Below are positions 45,560 to 55,800 of a stretch of 64,000 nt of DNA, piece after piece. The stretch comes from Arenibacter sp. F20364. Its GTDB lineage: Bacteria > Bacteroidota > Bacteroidia > Flavobacteriales > Flavobacteriaceae. The translations under genes were made by a program, and so were the position numbers. The notes beneath the pieces are model-generated. The model saw nothing but the letters and a program-made list of their open reading frames with translations. It searched no databases and was not told the origin of the DNA. The DNA is taken from positions 1 through 64,000 of the forward strand of contig NZ_JALKBD010000023.1 of assembly GCF_023015905.1 (NCBI RefSeq), in the 5' to 3' direction. Each line of letters starts with the position of its first letter. Position 1 is the stretch's first letter.

Positions 45560-47944
45560 CTATTTAATCCGAATTTTCAGGTCAATACTTTTCTGATTTC
45601 TAAAAACAGTCAAATTCAAACTTCCCTTCCAATTGTGTTCCTGAATTATTTGCATTAAATCCAATATTTCATTTATCTCCTTACCTTCACCACCTATAAT
45701 AACATCTCCTATTTGAAGTTCCGATTGATCCAATTTGCTATCTGATTTAATTGCCGTAATCAAAATTCCAGCTATCTTATTAAGTCCCGAAGCTGACCTT
45801 TCTGCCATAGTTTCAATATTTTTGAGATTCCCTCCAAGCCAATCCATAGTCAATGCTTTCGACCTTTCATTGCCAGAAACCAACAATAAATCTGGAATCT
45901 CAGGAATCTTTGTTAATGCCCTTAGTGCCGGATTCTTTACACCAAAACTTTCCATTGGAAAATTCTTAAAACCTAATTTTAGAGCAGGGGAATTTTCAGA
46001 AACAGTAAAATCCCCAGAACTTGGGTCAATAAAATTGGGGTTCCCGAAAAGACTATGTAAGTCAGTATTATTTTTTTGAGCTTTTAAAAGGGTTTCTTCA
46101 TCTGGAAATAGATTATAGTCTACCTCTTTGCCCCAGGCCTGAAGTCTAATATCTTTATGGTCCGTCATGACAATATTTTTACGGAATACATCATCACTGT
46201 TCTCAAACCATACGTGGGGGTGAAATCCATTATTAATAATGATATTGTTTTCCACAGTTCTGTGAAATCCTTCCCGCAGTTTTAGGCCTCCATTTAAGCA
46301 TAAATTATTGTAAATTCTATAATTGGTAGAACCGTCATCCAGGTCAATATCCCAGCCATGGTCACACCTAAAGCGGTTATTTCTAATGATAGTGGTATTT
46401 ATAGCGTCCCATAAAGGCATGTTTGGATTCTTTGCTGCAATTTGGTCCATGGTTTCACGATCTGGATGCCAAAAGCGATCTCTCCCCCATGAATTGAATG
46501 AGCCATGATCCCCTGATTCCAATACAGTATTGAATACATCATTATATTCTATAACATGACCTCCCCAGGTACCTTCGCTCACATTTATACCCGCTCTAGG
46601 AACTTCATAAATACTATTATTGCTCACGGTAATATCCATGGCCATTGAAATCTCCACCCCGGCGGTCTGCTTTTCCAATCTTCCTATTCTATAAATTAAA
46701 TTATTGTCTACGATACATGCTTTTGGGTACAAATTGTTAGTTGGTCCTTTTGTGGTGTCCAATTCTTTGAATGGAACAAACTCATCATACTGAAATGAAG
46801 GGGAGCGCACTGCACTAGGACTACCTACGAAACTTACAGCGGAAGCGCCACAGTCATGAATATGGTTTCCAGTAATTGTTGCGCTTCTATTATAATTGCT
46901 GACAAAAATAACGTTACCGCCCAAATTTGAAAATTCACAATCCTTAATGGTAACGTTTTCTGTTCCATCAATAAATAGCGCACCCCCTCTGTAAATGGTC
47001 CAGTCACTTCTAAGTAGGGGTTCATAATTTTCCATGATTGTTCTTTGGGTATGCTCAAATTGAATTCCTTCTATTGACACACCTTTTACTGGTAATTTTT
47101 CAGAACCTTTAATTTGAACCAAATGCTTTAAATTCACCGCCTCGAATATGGAATTTTGAATATCAATCCCGGTTTGTGGCCAATAGTATAATTTACTTGA
47201 ATCCTTATCATAATACCATTCACCTGGGCTGTCTAGCTCTTCAAATACATTTTCCACCATCCTAAGTTTTTCGTGCATTCCAGCTGATGGTCTATTGTTT
47301 TGATGTCCTCCTGATAATACTGGTTCTCCTTTTTCGTTAATCCCTGATATGGTGTAATGAAATCCACCCCATTCACCTGCGTGCATGGCATGAACAATAG
47401 CTCCAATAGGTTGAGCCCATGATTTAACCCGCTCTAGGGAAATGGCATCAGCAGCATGCCCTTGCCAATGGCCTGCACTTTCGTCATAATTCGGATAGCG
47501 CGCCAAATGTTGTCCAATACCGTTTACAAACAACTGGTCAAAGTCAGTATTGTCCGGAATTCGAGAGACCCAAATGTGGTCATTATATTTTTTCCAATCA
47601 GGTTGTAGCTGTTTTGAACCCTTTATAGTAACCAAATCGGAACCTTCACCAATTATTCTAAGATTACTAAGTTTAGGCGTAATGATCAAGGTAGAGTCTA
47701 AATAATATTTCCCTTCGGATATATTGATGACTATTGGATTGATTTTATCCTTTGAGCGAATTTCATTTACCATTATTAAGGCCTCGTTGATACCTTTGAA
47801 AACTACCTCTGTGGATTCCCCATTTCCTTCTCCCACATAAAGATTGATAGTATTTTCCTTAGAGCCACAGCTTATTAATAAAAAAATCAATAAAAGCTTA
47901 GGAGACCATTTTTTCCAATAATTGGATTTAGAATACTGTTTCAT
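45560..47944 (-). CDS. GH141-like right-handed beta-helix enzyme with C-terminal PDZ domain, 794 aa
   Basis: Start at ATG 47944 (MKQYSKSNYWKKW); the preceding in-frame TTG is not needed. Lipobox IFLLISCGS. Residues about 40-150 and 290-640 form a parallel beta-helix; VNGIGQHLARYPNYDES and PGEWYYDKDSSKLYYWPQTG are hallmarks of GH141-type proteins (alpha-L-fucosidase and xylanase activities are known in that family). Acidic clusters SGDHGSFNSWGRDRFWHPD and DIDLDDGSTNY are candidate catalytic regions. The last 100 residues look like a PDZ domain (QIGDVIIGGEGKEINEI, LNLTVFRNQKSIDLKI). Third of three glycosidase genes in one minus-strand operon, ending at the 45362 terminator. Fucosidase is the best guess given the context. 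Confidence 0.8.
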   Translation of the reverse strand: MKQYSKSNYWKKWSPKLLLIFLLISCGSKENTINLYVGEGNGESTEVVFKGINEALIMVNEIRSKDKINPIVINISEGKYYLDSTLIITPKLSNLRIIGEGSDLVTIKGSKQLQPDWKKYNDHIWVSRIPDNTDFDQLFVNGIGQHLARYPNYDESAGHWQGHAADAISLERVKSWAQPIGAIVHAMHAGEWGGFHYTISGINEKGEPVLSGGHQNNRPSAGMHEKLRMVENVFEELDSPGEWYYDKDSSKLYYWPQTGIDIQNSIFEAVNLKHLVQIKGSEKLPVKGVSIEGIQFEHTQRTIMENYEPLLRSDWTIYRGGALFIDGTENVTIKDCEFSNLGGNVIFVSNYNRSATITGNHIHDCGASAVSFVGSPSAVRSPSFQYDEFVPFKELDTTKGPTNNLYPKACIVDNNLIYRIGRLEKQTAGVEISMAMDITVSNNSIYEVPRAGINVSEGTWGGHVIEYNDVFNTVLESGDHGSFNSWGRDRFWHPDRETMDQIAAKNPNMPLWDAINTTIIRNNRFRCDHGWDIDLDDGSTNYRIYNNLCLNGGLKLREGFHRTVENNIIINNGFHPHVWFENSDDVFRKNIVMTDHKDIRLQAWGKEVDYNLFPDEETLLKAQKNNTDLHSLFGNPNFIDPSSGDFTVSENSPALKLGFKNFPMESFGVKNPALRALTKIPEIPDLLLVSGNERSKALTMDWLGGNLKNIETMAERSASGLNKIAGILITAIKSDSKLDQSELQIGDVIIGGEGKEINEILDLMQIIQEHNWKGSLNLTVFRNQKSIDLKIRIK

Positions 47945-47991
47945 TGACAATAGTTTTATTTGTTAAAATTCCATGTCGGGTCGCTCTACAC

Positions 47992-49551
47992 TTATTTGGC
48001 ACCTTCATTGTCTGATTGCTCGTTAGGACTGGGCCCTGGGCTGATTTTTGATTCATTGGTGGACATTGTTTTTTGTATTGTTTTTAAAAGTTCAAGCGAT
48101 TCAGGCGAAACAGAGCCATCTTCGTACATTTCAAGATTAATGGATAATGGATATCTGTGTTCTTGTGCATGTTTGATTCGCGAAATAAGTATTTCAGCAG
48201 AAAAGTGAGGACTCACTATTTTACTGTTCTGATCAATATGACCCCATCTTCTTTCAAGCGGAAAACAAGTATGGGCCATTAATCCTTTTTGAGGACCTTC
48301 TTGAAATTTACCATCTTTAAGCCCTTCAAACTGTTTTAATCCCTCCCCTGCAAAATAATCCTGATACTCAGTTAAACTAGGTAACATCCAAGAATTATAT
48401 GACACAATTCTTTCAATATTACCTCTACGGGCAGCTTGGGTCATTTCCTCGAATGGCGCACTTAATATTCCACCAGATGAGCCATCAAAATGACAATCAT
48501 AATAACGTTGCGCACCATCAAACCACCAGCCGTGTAGCTTTCTTTTATACCTTTTACCTATCTCAGACAGAATATTTGTTATGTTATAGTATAATTCTGT
48601 TTTGTCAGCTTTATATCCACCTGATGCTTCCATCCAATCAGAGTCAACTGAATGGTAACAATCGTAACCATAATGATAATAAAAGATAAGTTTAATCCCT
48701 TTTTTATCAAGGACATCTGCCATTTCTCCCAATAGATCACGTTTAGTTGTTCGACCTTTAATTAATTTGTCAAGTGACTTTAAAGGGGCTGAAATATACT
48801 GCTGCCCCCATGTTATCGACCAAAGAACATAAGATGCTCCCGTTTGCTCAACCATATTGGCAAAACGTTCAACATCAAAATCATTCACTTTATCCTCCCA
48901 GTTTTTTATTGTGTCACCTTTCTCAGGCGTTGCCCTATTTGTCCATTGAAACATTAGGCCATATCCGGCATCGCGAAACCAATCCGGATACTGCCTGCCA
49001 ACAAAAGTATCTTCGTTTATTTTTTGTCGTATTTTTGGCTGGGTTAGTTCAATACTAGATAGATTAAATGTGTTGCTAGTCCTAACCATCATTTTGATTA
49101 AGTTATCCCCCTCGTTCAATCTTACACTCCCTAGACTAAGCCTTGACCATTCCAGTGCCTTGTTCACGACTTCCTCTTTTTGTCCGTTACAACTTAATTC
49201 TATACTAGCCTCCTCTGCAAATACTAAAGTAGATACTTCATAAACATCTGTTTTGGGTGATTTTACCTTCCACTCCAAATAATGAAGTTCAGGTGTTATC
49301 GACTCCACCCACAAAAACATGTGATTTTTAACTACGGGTTTTAAATTTGGGCTGATGCTGGCATAACGGGCTGTTAGTACATTAATTTGATTGGGATTTA
49401 TTTCTACTGTGACTATTCCGTCTCCTATTACATGATCTCCTGTTTCAGCATAGGGGTCAATTTTATTTTGGGCATTCGCCAAAGTGCACCCTATTAACAA
49501 GATAAACAGTGGACGACATATGAAGATCCTAAAGTTTTCGAACTTTTTCAT
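47992..49551 (-). CDS. Divergent GH29-like alpha-L-fucosidase with N-terminal beta domain, 519 aa
   Basis: Signal peptide to about LANAQ (residue 28). An N-terminal beta-sandwich region (about 30-175) precedes a TIM barrel beginning DWFRDAGYGLMFQWT (190-204), the counterpart of the GH29 'LFIHWG' start. FDVERFANMVEQTGASYVLWSITW and IKLIFYYHYGYD fit GH29 strands 2-4, and GWWFDG carries the likely nucleophile Asp345. The acid/base residue cannot be placed by eye. Close paralogue of the neighbouring upstream gene (14 bp away). The C-terminal tail (EQSDNEGAK) is hydrophilic. Family assignment rests on motifs only, and it could be a sister family of GH29. Confidence 0.75.
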   Translation of the reverse strand: MKKFENFRIFICRPLFILLIGCTLANAQNKIDPYAETGDHVIGDGIVTVEINPNQINVLTARYASISPNLKPVVKNHMFLWVESITPELHYLEWKVKSPKTDVYEVSTLVFAEEASIELSCNGQKEEVVNKALEWSRLSLGSVRLNEGDNLIKMMVRTSNTFNLSSIELTQPKIRQKINEDTFVGRQYPDWFRDAGYGLMFQWTNRATPEKGDTIKNWEDKVNDFDVERFANMVEQTGASYVLWSITWGQQYISAPLKSLDKLIKGRTTKRDLLGEMADVLDKKGIKLIFYYHYGYDCYHSVDSDWMEASGGYKADKTELYYNITNILSEIGKRYKRKLHGWWFDGAQRYYDCHFDGSSGGILSAPFEEMTQAARRGNIERIVSYNSWMLPSLTEYQDYFAGEGLKQFEGLKDGKFQEGPQKGLMAHTCFPLERRWGHIDQNSKIVSPHFSAEILISRIKHAQEHRYPLSINLEMYEDGSVSPESLELLKTIQKTMSTNESKISPGPSPNEQSDNEGAK

Positions 49552-49565
49552 ATAGTAATAACCTC

Positions 49566-51044
49566 CTATTTTCTCACTATGCTTTTAACCTCTTTCATCA
49601 CATCTAGAGCTTTTTTACCAACCGTTCCATCCTGATAAATCCCTAAATTTACGGTAACAGCACCTCCGTTATCCATGCAATCTAGTATGTACTTACTCAA
49701 TTTTTGCGAGCTTAACCTCGGATTAGGCATTTCAGATTTCTGCTGTACCCAATATGGTTCCATTATTAGTAGTGCCTGATAGGGTAGTTCCGGAGCCGGA
49801 CCGTTTTGCATATAACCATTTACAGGGATATCGATGGGGCTCCCTACCTCTCCTGCCCAATAATCCTGCCAAGGGGTTACGGATGGATAAATCCAAGAGT
49901 TCAGACATATAATTCTATTCTGGTTCCCTATTTTGGTGGCTTTATTGAATTTTTCAAATGGAACTTCAGGAAATTTTTCAAAAATTTGATACCAACTATC
50001 AAACCAATAACCTGCAATTTGGTTTTTGTAACGACTTCCCATTTCCTTTAATATATCTTGGAAATTGTTTACGAAACTCTGTTGTTCATTATCTGTCAGG
50101 GTTTCTTTTTTAACATCAAGGTTGAACCCTAGAGGTCCATTAATATAGCAAATCAATTCAACCCCTTTCTTATTTAAGGCATCTGCTATTTCGGCGATTA
50201 AGTCTCTTTGAGTTGTTTGCCCTGGATGTACTTTTTCCCAAGATTTTATGGGGGCAGGACAATAAGACTCGGCATGGCCGATTGTAAAAATAACATAACC
50301 GGCTCCAGTATCTTCAACCATATCTGCGAACTTCTTCACATCAAATTCATTAACAGCCTCTTCATAACTTTTAATACTGCCATCGTGTTGAACACTTTCA
50401 GACGTCCAGTGAAACATAAGACCATAACCACTTTTAACTAGCCAATCAACGCTTTCCCTTGATTTTAAGGCACGCAAATTTTCTTTCTCAATGCTTTTTT
50501 TTGCCGAAATAGGAACAAGCTCAATCGAACGAAAATCAAGTAAGATATGATCACCGGAAATTCCCTTGGCAGAAAATGACACCATTTGTTGCCCTTTGGT
50601 TAAAGAAATTTCAGACTCAAGTTCTATTCTCTGAAAGTTTCTTCCGCCAAGGTAAGGTCCTTTGGTCGGTTTCAATTTAAAGTTCATATTCTCCCCTGTG
50701 GTCTTAAATAAAATATCAGTATTCTCACCTTCCTTTCGGATATTAGCAATAAGATATAATTCGTAAATCCCATTAGATGGAACATTAATATCCCATGCCA
50801 ATTCGAAATTTCCTTTACATTCCATGTTATTTCCTCCTACGAGTTTTAACTCACCTTTTACCGTTGACGCCTCTGTACAGTATAAAAAAGTGCTTTTATC
50901 CTCTTTCAGCTGTATAGAAGATCTTAGCTCATCTAAGGAGAAATGATTATTTTCTTTGGGCAATCCGGTTGCAACAACTTGCTCTGATCCAAAAGAAAAA
51001 ATTAAGTATAAAGTCAACAAATTTAGTTTGATAAATATTTTCAT
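49566..51044 (-). CDS. Divergent GH29-like alpha-L-fucosidase, paralogue, 492 aa
   Basis: Signal peptide about residues 1-27. The N-terminal beta region (about 50-180) looks like a carbohydrate-binding or jelly-roll module (GIYELYLIANIRKEGENTDILFKT area). The barrel begins DWLVKSGYGLMFHWT (200-213), with FDVKKFADMVEDTGAGYVIFTIGH, RDLIAEIADALNKKGVELICY and GYWFDS, placing the likely nucleophile at Asp349. Shared motifs with the downstream neighbour show a tandem duplication followed by strong divergence. First gene of the three-gene glycosidase operon; a terminator separates it from SusD upstream, so it needs its own promoter in the 388 bp gap. Confidence 0.75.
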   Translation of the reverse strand: MKIFIKLNLLTLYLIFSFGSEQVVATGLPKENNHFSLDELRSSIQLKEDKSTFLYCTEASTVKGELKLVGGNNMECKGNFELAWDINVPSNGIYELYLIANIRKEGENTDILFKTTGENMNFKLKPTKGPYLGGRNFQRIELESEISLTKGQQMVSFSAKGISGDHILLDFRSIELVPISAKKSIEKENLRALKSRESVDWLVKSGYGLMFHWTSESVQHDGSIKSYEEAVNEFDVKKFADMVEDTGAGYVIFTIGHAESYCPAPIKSWEKVHPGQTTQRDLIAEIADALNKKGVELICYINGPLGFNLDVKKETLTDNEQQSFVNNFQDILKEMGSRYKNQIAGYWFDSWYQIFEKFPEVPFEKFNKATKIGNQNRIICLNSWIYPSVTPWQDYWAGEVGSPIDIPVNGYMQNGPAPELPYQALLIMEPYWVQQKSEMPNPRLSSQKLSKYILDCMDNGGAVTVNLGIYQDGTVGKKALDVMKEVKSIVRK

Positions 51045-51432
51045 GGTTCTTTAAATTTTAAATAATTTTTTAAGTGCTTTTCTGAAATTGGAGTATAAGA
51101 GGTGTATTATGATGAAAGGGCATGATTTTTATATCTGCGGGGTTCAAGGTTATTAGAAAGATTTATCCCATCGTATTAGCCTAATAATCGTGATTAAAAC
51201 CCCAATTACCTTAGCGATGAATTAAACATGATACTATATCATAAAATCTACACATGAGATATTGGTAAGTAATCAATAATATCCTTTTTTAGGACATGCT
51301 AAATTTCCAAAAATAAATATTGATGATACTGGTTTTTCCTGATTAAAAGTGGCGATTAAAAAATCGCCACTTTTATTTTATGTTACTATCCAAAATCGAA
51401 CTGATATAATTTCGTGTTAGATAGTAGCTATC
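51045..51432. other. Intergenic gap between SusD and glycosidase operon
   Basis: About 390 bp holding the SusD terminator (51345-51374) and presumably the promoter of the glycosidase operon. No convincing core promoter was identified. Confidence 0.5.
51345..51374 (-). terminator. Intrinsic terminator after SusD (module C)
   Basis: Perfect 13 bp stem AAAAGTGGCGATT (51345-51357) with its complement at 51362-51374 and an AAAA loop; the A- and T-rich stem ends make it potentially bidirectional. It lies 58 bp after the SusD stop. Confidence 0.75.
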
Positions 51433-52881
51433 CTAATTTCCACCATAGGACGGATTCTGATCAATATTATTGTTCGAAATCTCAAAATCAGGAATAAGCC
51501 ATGTGTTATTATAGGGACCAATTGGCACAACCAATTCCGATCCTCTAGCAGCTTGCACCAAATAAAATGATTGAGTCCGTTTTAAATCAAACCAGGCACT
51601 ACCTTCAAGATGTAGCTCCCATTTCCTCTCCATTAAAACGGCATCACGGAAATCTTCTTGACTAAGTCCGGACAGATCAGGTACATTGAACGGATCAGCA
51701 TTATCTATTCTCGCACGCTCCCTAACTTTATTGATATAGTCATAAGCAGCAGCTGGGCCATTCATTTCATTTTCTGCTTCAGCTGCTATAAGGTACATTT
51801 CAGCTAGGCGAAGTATGGGGATGGTATAATCAAGAGTACTGCTTGTTTCTGCAGGGCTTAATTCATCTTCAAAGAATTGTTCGTCAATAAATTTATTGTA
51901 ATAAGTGCGGCTGACAATTTCATTTCCCTTCGCATTTGTGTAACCATCTTTAATCCCCCATTCCGCACGCCTATCTCCTACGGCGAAACTATTTGTAAAT
52001 GCTTCTGTTGGCAACATTATGGCAGTCTGGTTTCCAGTTGGCGCAGTGTTTTGATGTAAAGGATTACCAACATTAGGTGGCGAAACCAAGGCTTCCCATA
52101 TTGTTTCGGAGGTGTAGCGATTGTTATGAAAAACTTGAGCATAATCCTCTAACAATTGAAATTTATCAGACGTAATTACCTCAACGGCCTTAGTTTTTGC
52201 CAATGAATAGTTTGCGGTAATATTAAGTGGATACCCTGCCGTTGTTAAATAAACCTTGGCCAACAACCCTGTAGCTGCTAATTTATAAACACGTCCTTCG
52301 TCCACGGCATCATCGGGTAAATTAGATTCGGCAAAAATAAGATCATTAATAATTAAATCATAAATGTCATTTTGAGATGACTTTTCCTTTTGGATCTCAT
52401 CTAAAGAACGTACAGGCTCTGTTCGTAAAGGAATGTCACCATATAGTTGAACTAACTGGAAATACGCATATGCTCTCAAACATTTTGCTTCGGCTTCAAT
52501 CCCAGCTTCCACAGCCGCTTCCAATTCAATATTCTCCAATCCTGCCAATATCAAATTGGCATTATTTATAATTGCATATGGATAACTCCAGTTCTGCCTT
52601 ATTGGCCAGTAATTTGCCGATGGGTTATTTTGCCAGATATCTCCTGTTTGCTCTGCCGATTCCGGAAAATCACTGTAATCAGCAAAAACTTCTTGTAAAT
52701 TCTTTTGTAAACCTATATTCCTAACATCTACATAAAGCCCCATTAGCGCAGCATTAAAATCAGCTTCTGACTTATAAAAATTAACGGACGATATAAATGT
52801 TTTTGGTTCTTCATCCAGAATGTCGGAACATGCTGTAAAGAAAAGAGAAAACACACATAATAATATGATTAAATTTTTCAT
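51433..52881 (-). CDS. SusD/RagB-family lipoprotein (module C), 482 aa
   Basis: Lipoprotein signal MKNLIILLCVFSLFFTACSD (Cys18). SusD N-terminal region (VNFYKSEADFNAALMGLYVDVRN), then ILRLAEMYLIAAEAENEMNGPAAAYDYINKVRERA and MERKWELHLEGSAWFDLKRT, the family's C-terminal hallmarks, and the usual ending SNNNIDQNPSYGGN. Shorter than the other two SusD proteins of the window but within family range. It is 11 bp after its SusC. Surface glycan-binding partner of the 52893-56264 transporter. Confidence 0.95.
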   Translation of the reverse strand: MKNLIILLCVFSLFFTACSDILDEEPKTFISSVNFYKSEADFNAALMGLYVDVRNIGLQKNLQEVFADYSDFPESAEQTGDIWQNNPSANYWPIRQNWSYPYAIINNANLILAGLENIELEAAVEAGIEAEAKCLRAYAYFQLVQLYGDIPLRTEPVRSLDEIQKEKSSQNDIYDLIINDLIFAESNLPDDAVDEGRVYKLAATGLLAKVYLTTAGYPLNITANYSLAKTKAVEVITSDKFQLLEDYAQVFHNNRYTSETIWEALVSPPNVGNPLHQNTAPTGNQTAIMLPTEAFTNSFAVGDRRAEWGIKDGYTNAKGNEIVSRTYYNKFIDEQFFEDELSPAETSSTLDYTIPILRLAEMYLIAAEAENEMNGPAAAYDYINKVRERARIDNADPFNVPDLSGLSQEDFRDAVLMERKWELHLEGSAWFDLKRTQSFYLVQAARGSELVVPIGPYNNTWLIPDFEISNNNIDQNPSYGGN

Positions 52882-52892
52882 GTTATTTTAAT

Positions 52893-55800
52893 TTAAAAGG
52901 TTATTTGGATTCCACCAGTTATTGTTTTGGAGGATGCGTATACCCCACGATCCCAACCATTGACTGCAGATGAGGTCCATGAGGCCTCAGGATCATAATG
53001 GGGGTATTTTGTTATGGTAAGTAGATTGTTTCCACTAACATAAACAGTAATGTTCGCAAGGTTTATTTTTTCGCTAATGCTCTTGGGGATATTATAAGCC
53101 AATTTTATATCTTTTAACCTAAGATAAGACCCATCTTCAACCCACAAAGAACTTGGTGAACCAAAAGTGATATTGTCTGTAGCAGATGAAGACGCAGCGG
53201 CATAAGTACCTGTAGAACCAGGACCAGTCCATCTATTGTCCCAAGATTCCTGTGTAACGTTCCACTTTCCTCCCAAGGCTGTATAATACTTATTAAATTC
53301 GTTTACTATATCGTTCCCATAACTCCCAACGATCAAAAAGCTTAATTCAAAATTTTTATACCTTATTTCATTGTTCATACCAAAAACAAGCTTTGGTTCA
53401 AGATGCGTTAATAACTTTTGGTCTTCTCCATTGATAATCCCATCATCATTAATATCAACAATCCTATAATCTCCGGCTTTTTTACCTGGCTCTAATACAG
53501 CTGCTTCGGCATCTGTCTGATAAATGCCATCAAGTTCATAACCGAATAATTGAAAAGGAGCGTTATCTTTAAATAACGGAAACCAGTTGCCACCAGCTAT
53601 TGGGCTATCAATACGCTCAATAACATTTCCATTATTATCTTTCCCTAAATCAACAACCTTACTTCTGTTGAAAGTCATATTTATGGAACTATTCCATTTT
53701 ACAGCACCCTCTAAATTCTTATAAGAAAGATCAAATTCTAATCCTTTATTTTCAATTTCTCCAACGTTTCGAGTCGATGAACTATATCCTGAGGAAGGTG
53801 GCAAAGTTGCATTGTACAATAAATCCGTTGTTTTTTTATGGTAATAATCTAAAACAATATTAAATCTACTATCCAAAAATGAAAGATCTATACCCACATC
53901 CGTTTGTGTAGTTGTTTCCCATTTTAAACTCTCGTTGGAGAAACCTGAAGCAACAAAGCCAACTGACTCTCCACTACCGAAGACGGCCGTATTCGTTGTT
54001 AACCTATCCAGGGTTTGATAAGGAGATATAGCCTGATTACCAACTTGCCCGATACTTGTACGTAATTTAAGGCTATTGACCCATGTTACATTATCCATAA
54101 AGTTTTCTTCTGAAACTCTCCAAGCAAAAGCTGCCGACGGAAAAAAAGCATATTTATTATTTATCCCAAATTTTGATGAACCATCATATCGCCCAGTGGC
54201 TGTAAATAAATACCTATCCTTAAATGTATAATTTAATCGGCCTAAATATGAAAGCAGCTTAGAATCTAAATAACCAGTAGATAATGGTACTGTATTAATT
54301 GCAGATTGCATGTTATTGTTTTCGAATACATCGCTTACAAAACCAGAATACCTGCCTGAATTCATAAAGTCGGTAACTTCCTCTTGATATGAAAAACCAG
54401 CCATCGCAGAAAGTCGATTATCGTCATTAAAAGATTTAGTATAATTCAAGATATTTTCATTTACCAGCCTGTAAAAATTACTCTTATTTTTCCATGCCTG
54501 CCCCCCGCTAGGACCACTACCGGAAAGTTCCATCGAATTATATTGATCATAGCTAGTATTATTTACATCTACCCCAGCCGTCACTTTAAACATCAAACCA
54601 TCAATAATCTTATAATCAACAGCGATATTTGATACAACCCTATATTTTGAGGTGGCACTTTTACTCAATTGAGAATAACCCACGGGATTTGTCCCTCCCC
54701 ATGGCGTACCCGTAAATTTGGTATAATTTCCTGATTCATCGAATATAGGAGTAGTTGGTGCCATTACAATTGCCTGAAAAGGAATAGCTCCCCAACCGTC
54801 TGCGGCAAAATTACTGGTATTGTCAATAGAGCGGTTAAAACCAATATTAGCTTGTACACTTAGTTTTTCGCTTAATTTCAAATCACCATTTAATCTTAAT
54901 CCAATGCGGTTATAATCAGAGCCTTTAAGAATACCTTCTTGATTCATATAATTAACCGAGCTATAAAATTTCGCAGTCTCATTTCCGCCGGAAGCTGTTA
55001 GCTGATGACTTTGCCATAATGCGTTCCTATAGGCAAGATCTTGCCAGTCATTATTTGGTAAAGCGGCAATTTCTGAAGGACTTAATACAGCACCTCCTTC
55101 TTTAACTGCAATTTCATTTTGCATGGCCACATAATCAGTTTTATCCAAAAGGTCGATCTTCTTTCTTAAACTTTGAACCCCAAAATAACCATGATAATTT
55201 ATTGTTCCCTTACCTTCTTTTCCTCTTCTTGTAGTAATAAGAACAACTCCATTAGAACCTCTGGAACCATAAATTGCGGTTGCCGAAGCGTCTTTTAAAA
55301 TTTCCATTGAAGAAATATCCTCCGGGTTAAAATCTGCTCCCAGTCCTTCCACTGGTAATCCATCAACCACATATAAAGGATCATTGCCCCCCGATAAGGA
55401 ATTTCCTCCTCGAATACGAATAATTACCTCATCACCTGGCCTCCCCGATTTTTGAGTCACCCTTACCCCTGCAGCTCTTCCCTGAATGGCTCTTGCCGAG
55501 CTTGTTGGTTGCCCCTGGGTGATTTGATCTGATGAAATTGAGACAATAGAACCCGTTAAATCACTTTTTCGCATACTACCATATCCTATTACGACTACCT
55601 CATCCAATCCGGCAGCACTTTCCACCAATCCAACCGTAATATTAGTCTGTCCGTTAAGAGGAATCTCCTTGTTTGCAAAACCGACATATGAAACCACTAA
55701 AACGGCATTTTCGTTTTCGACAGAAATTGAAAAATCCCCATCAAAATCAGCTTGAGTTCCATTTGTTGTTCCTTTTTCAAGAATATTTGCTCCTGGTAAA

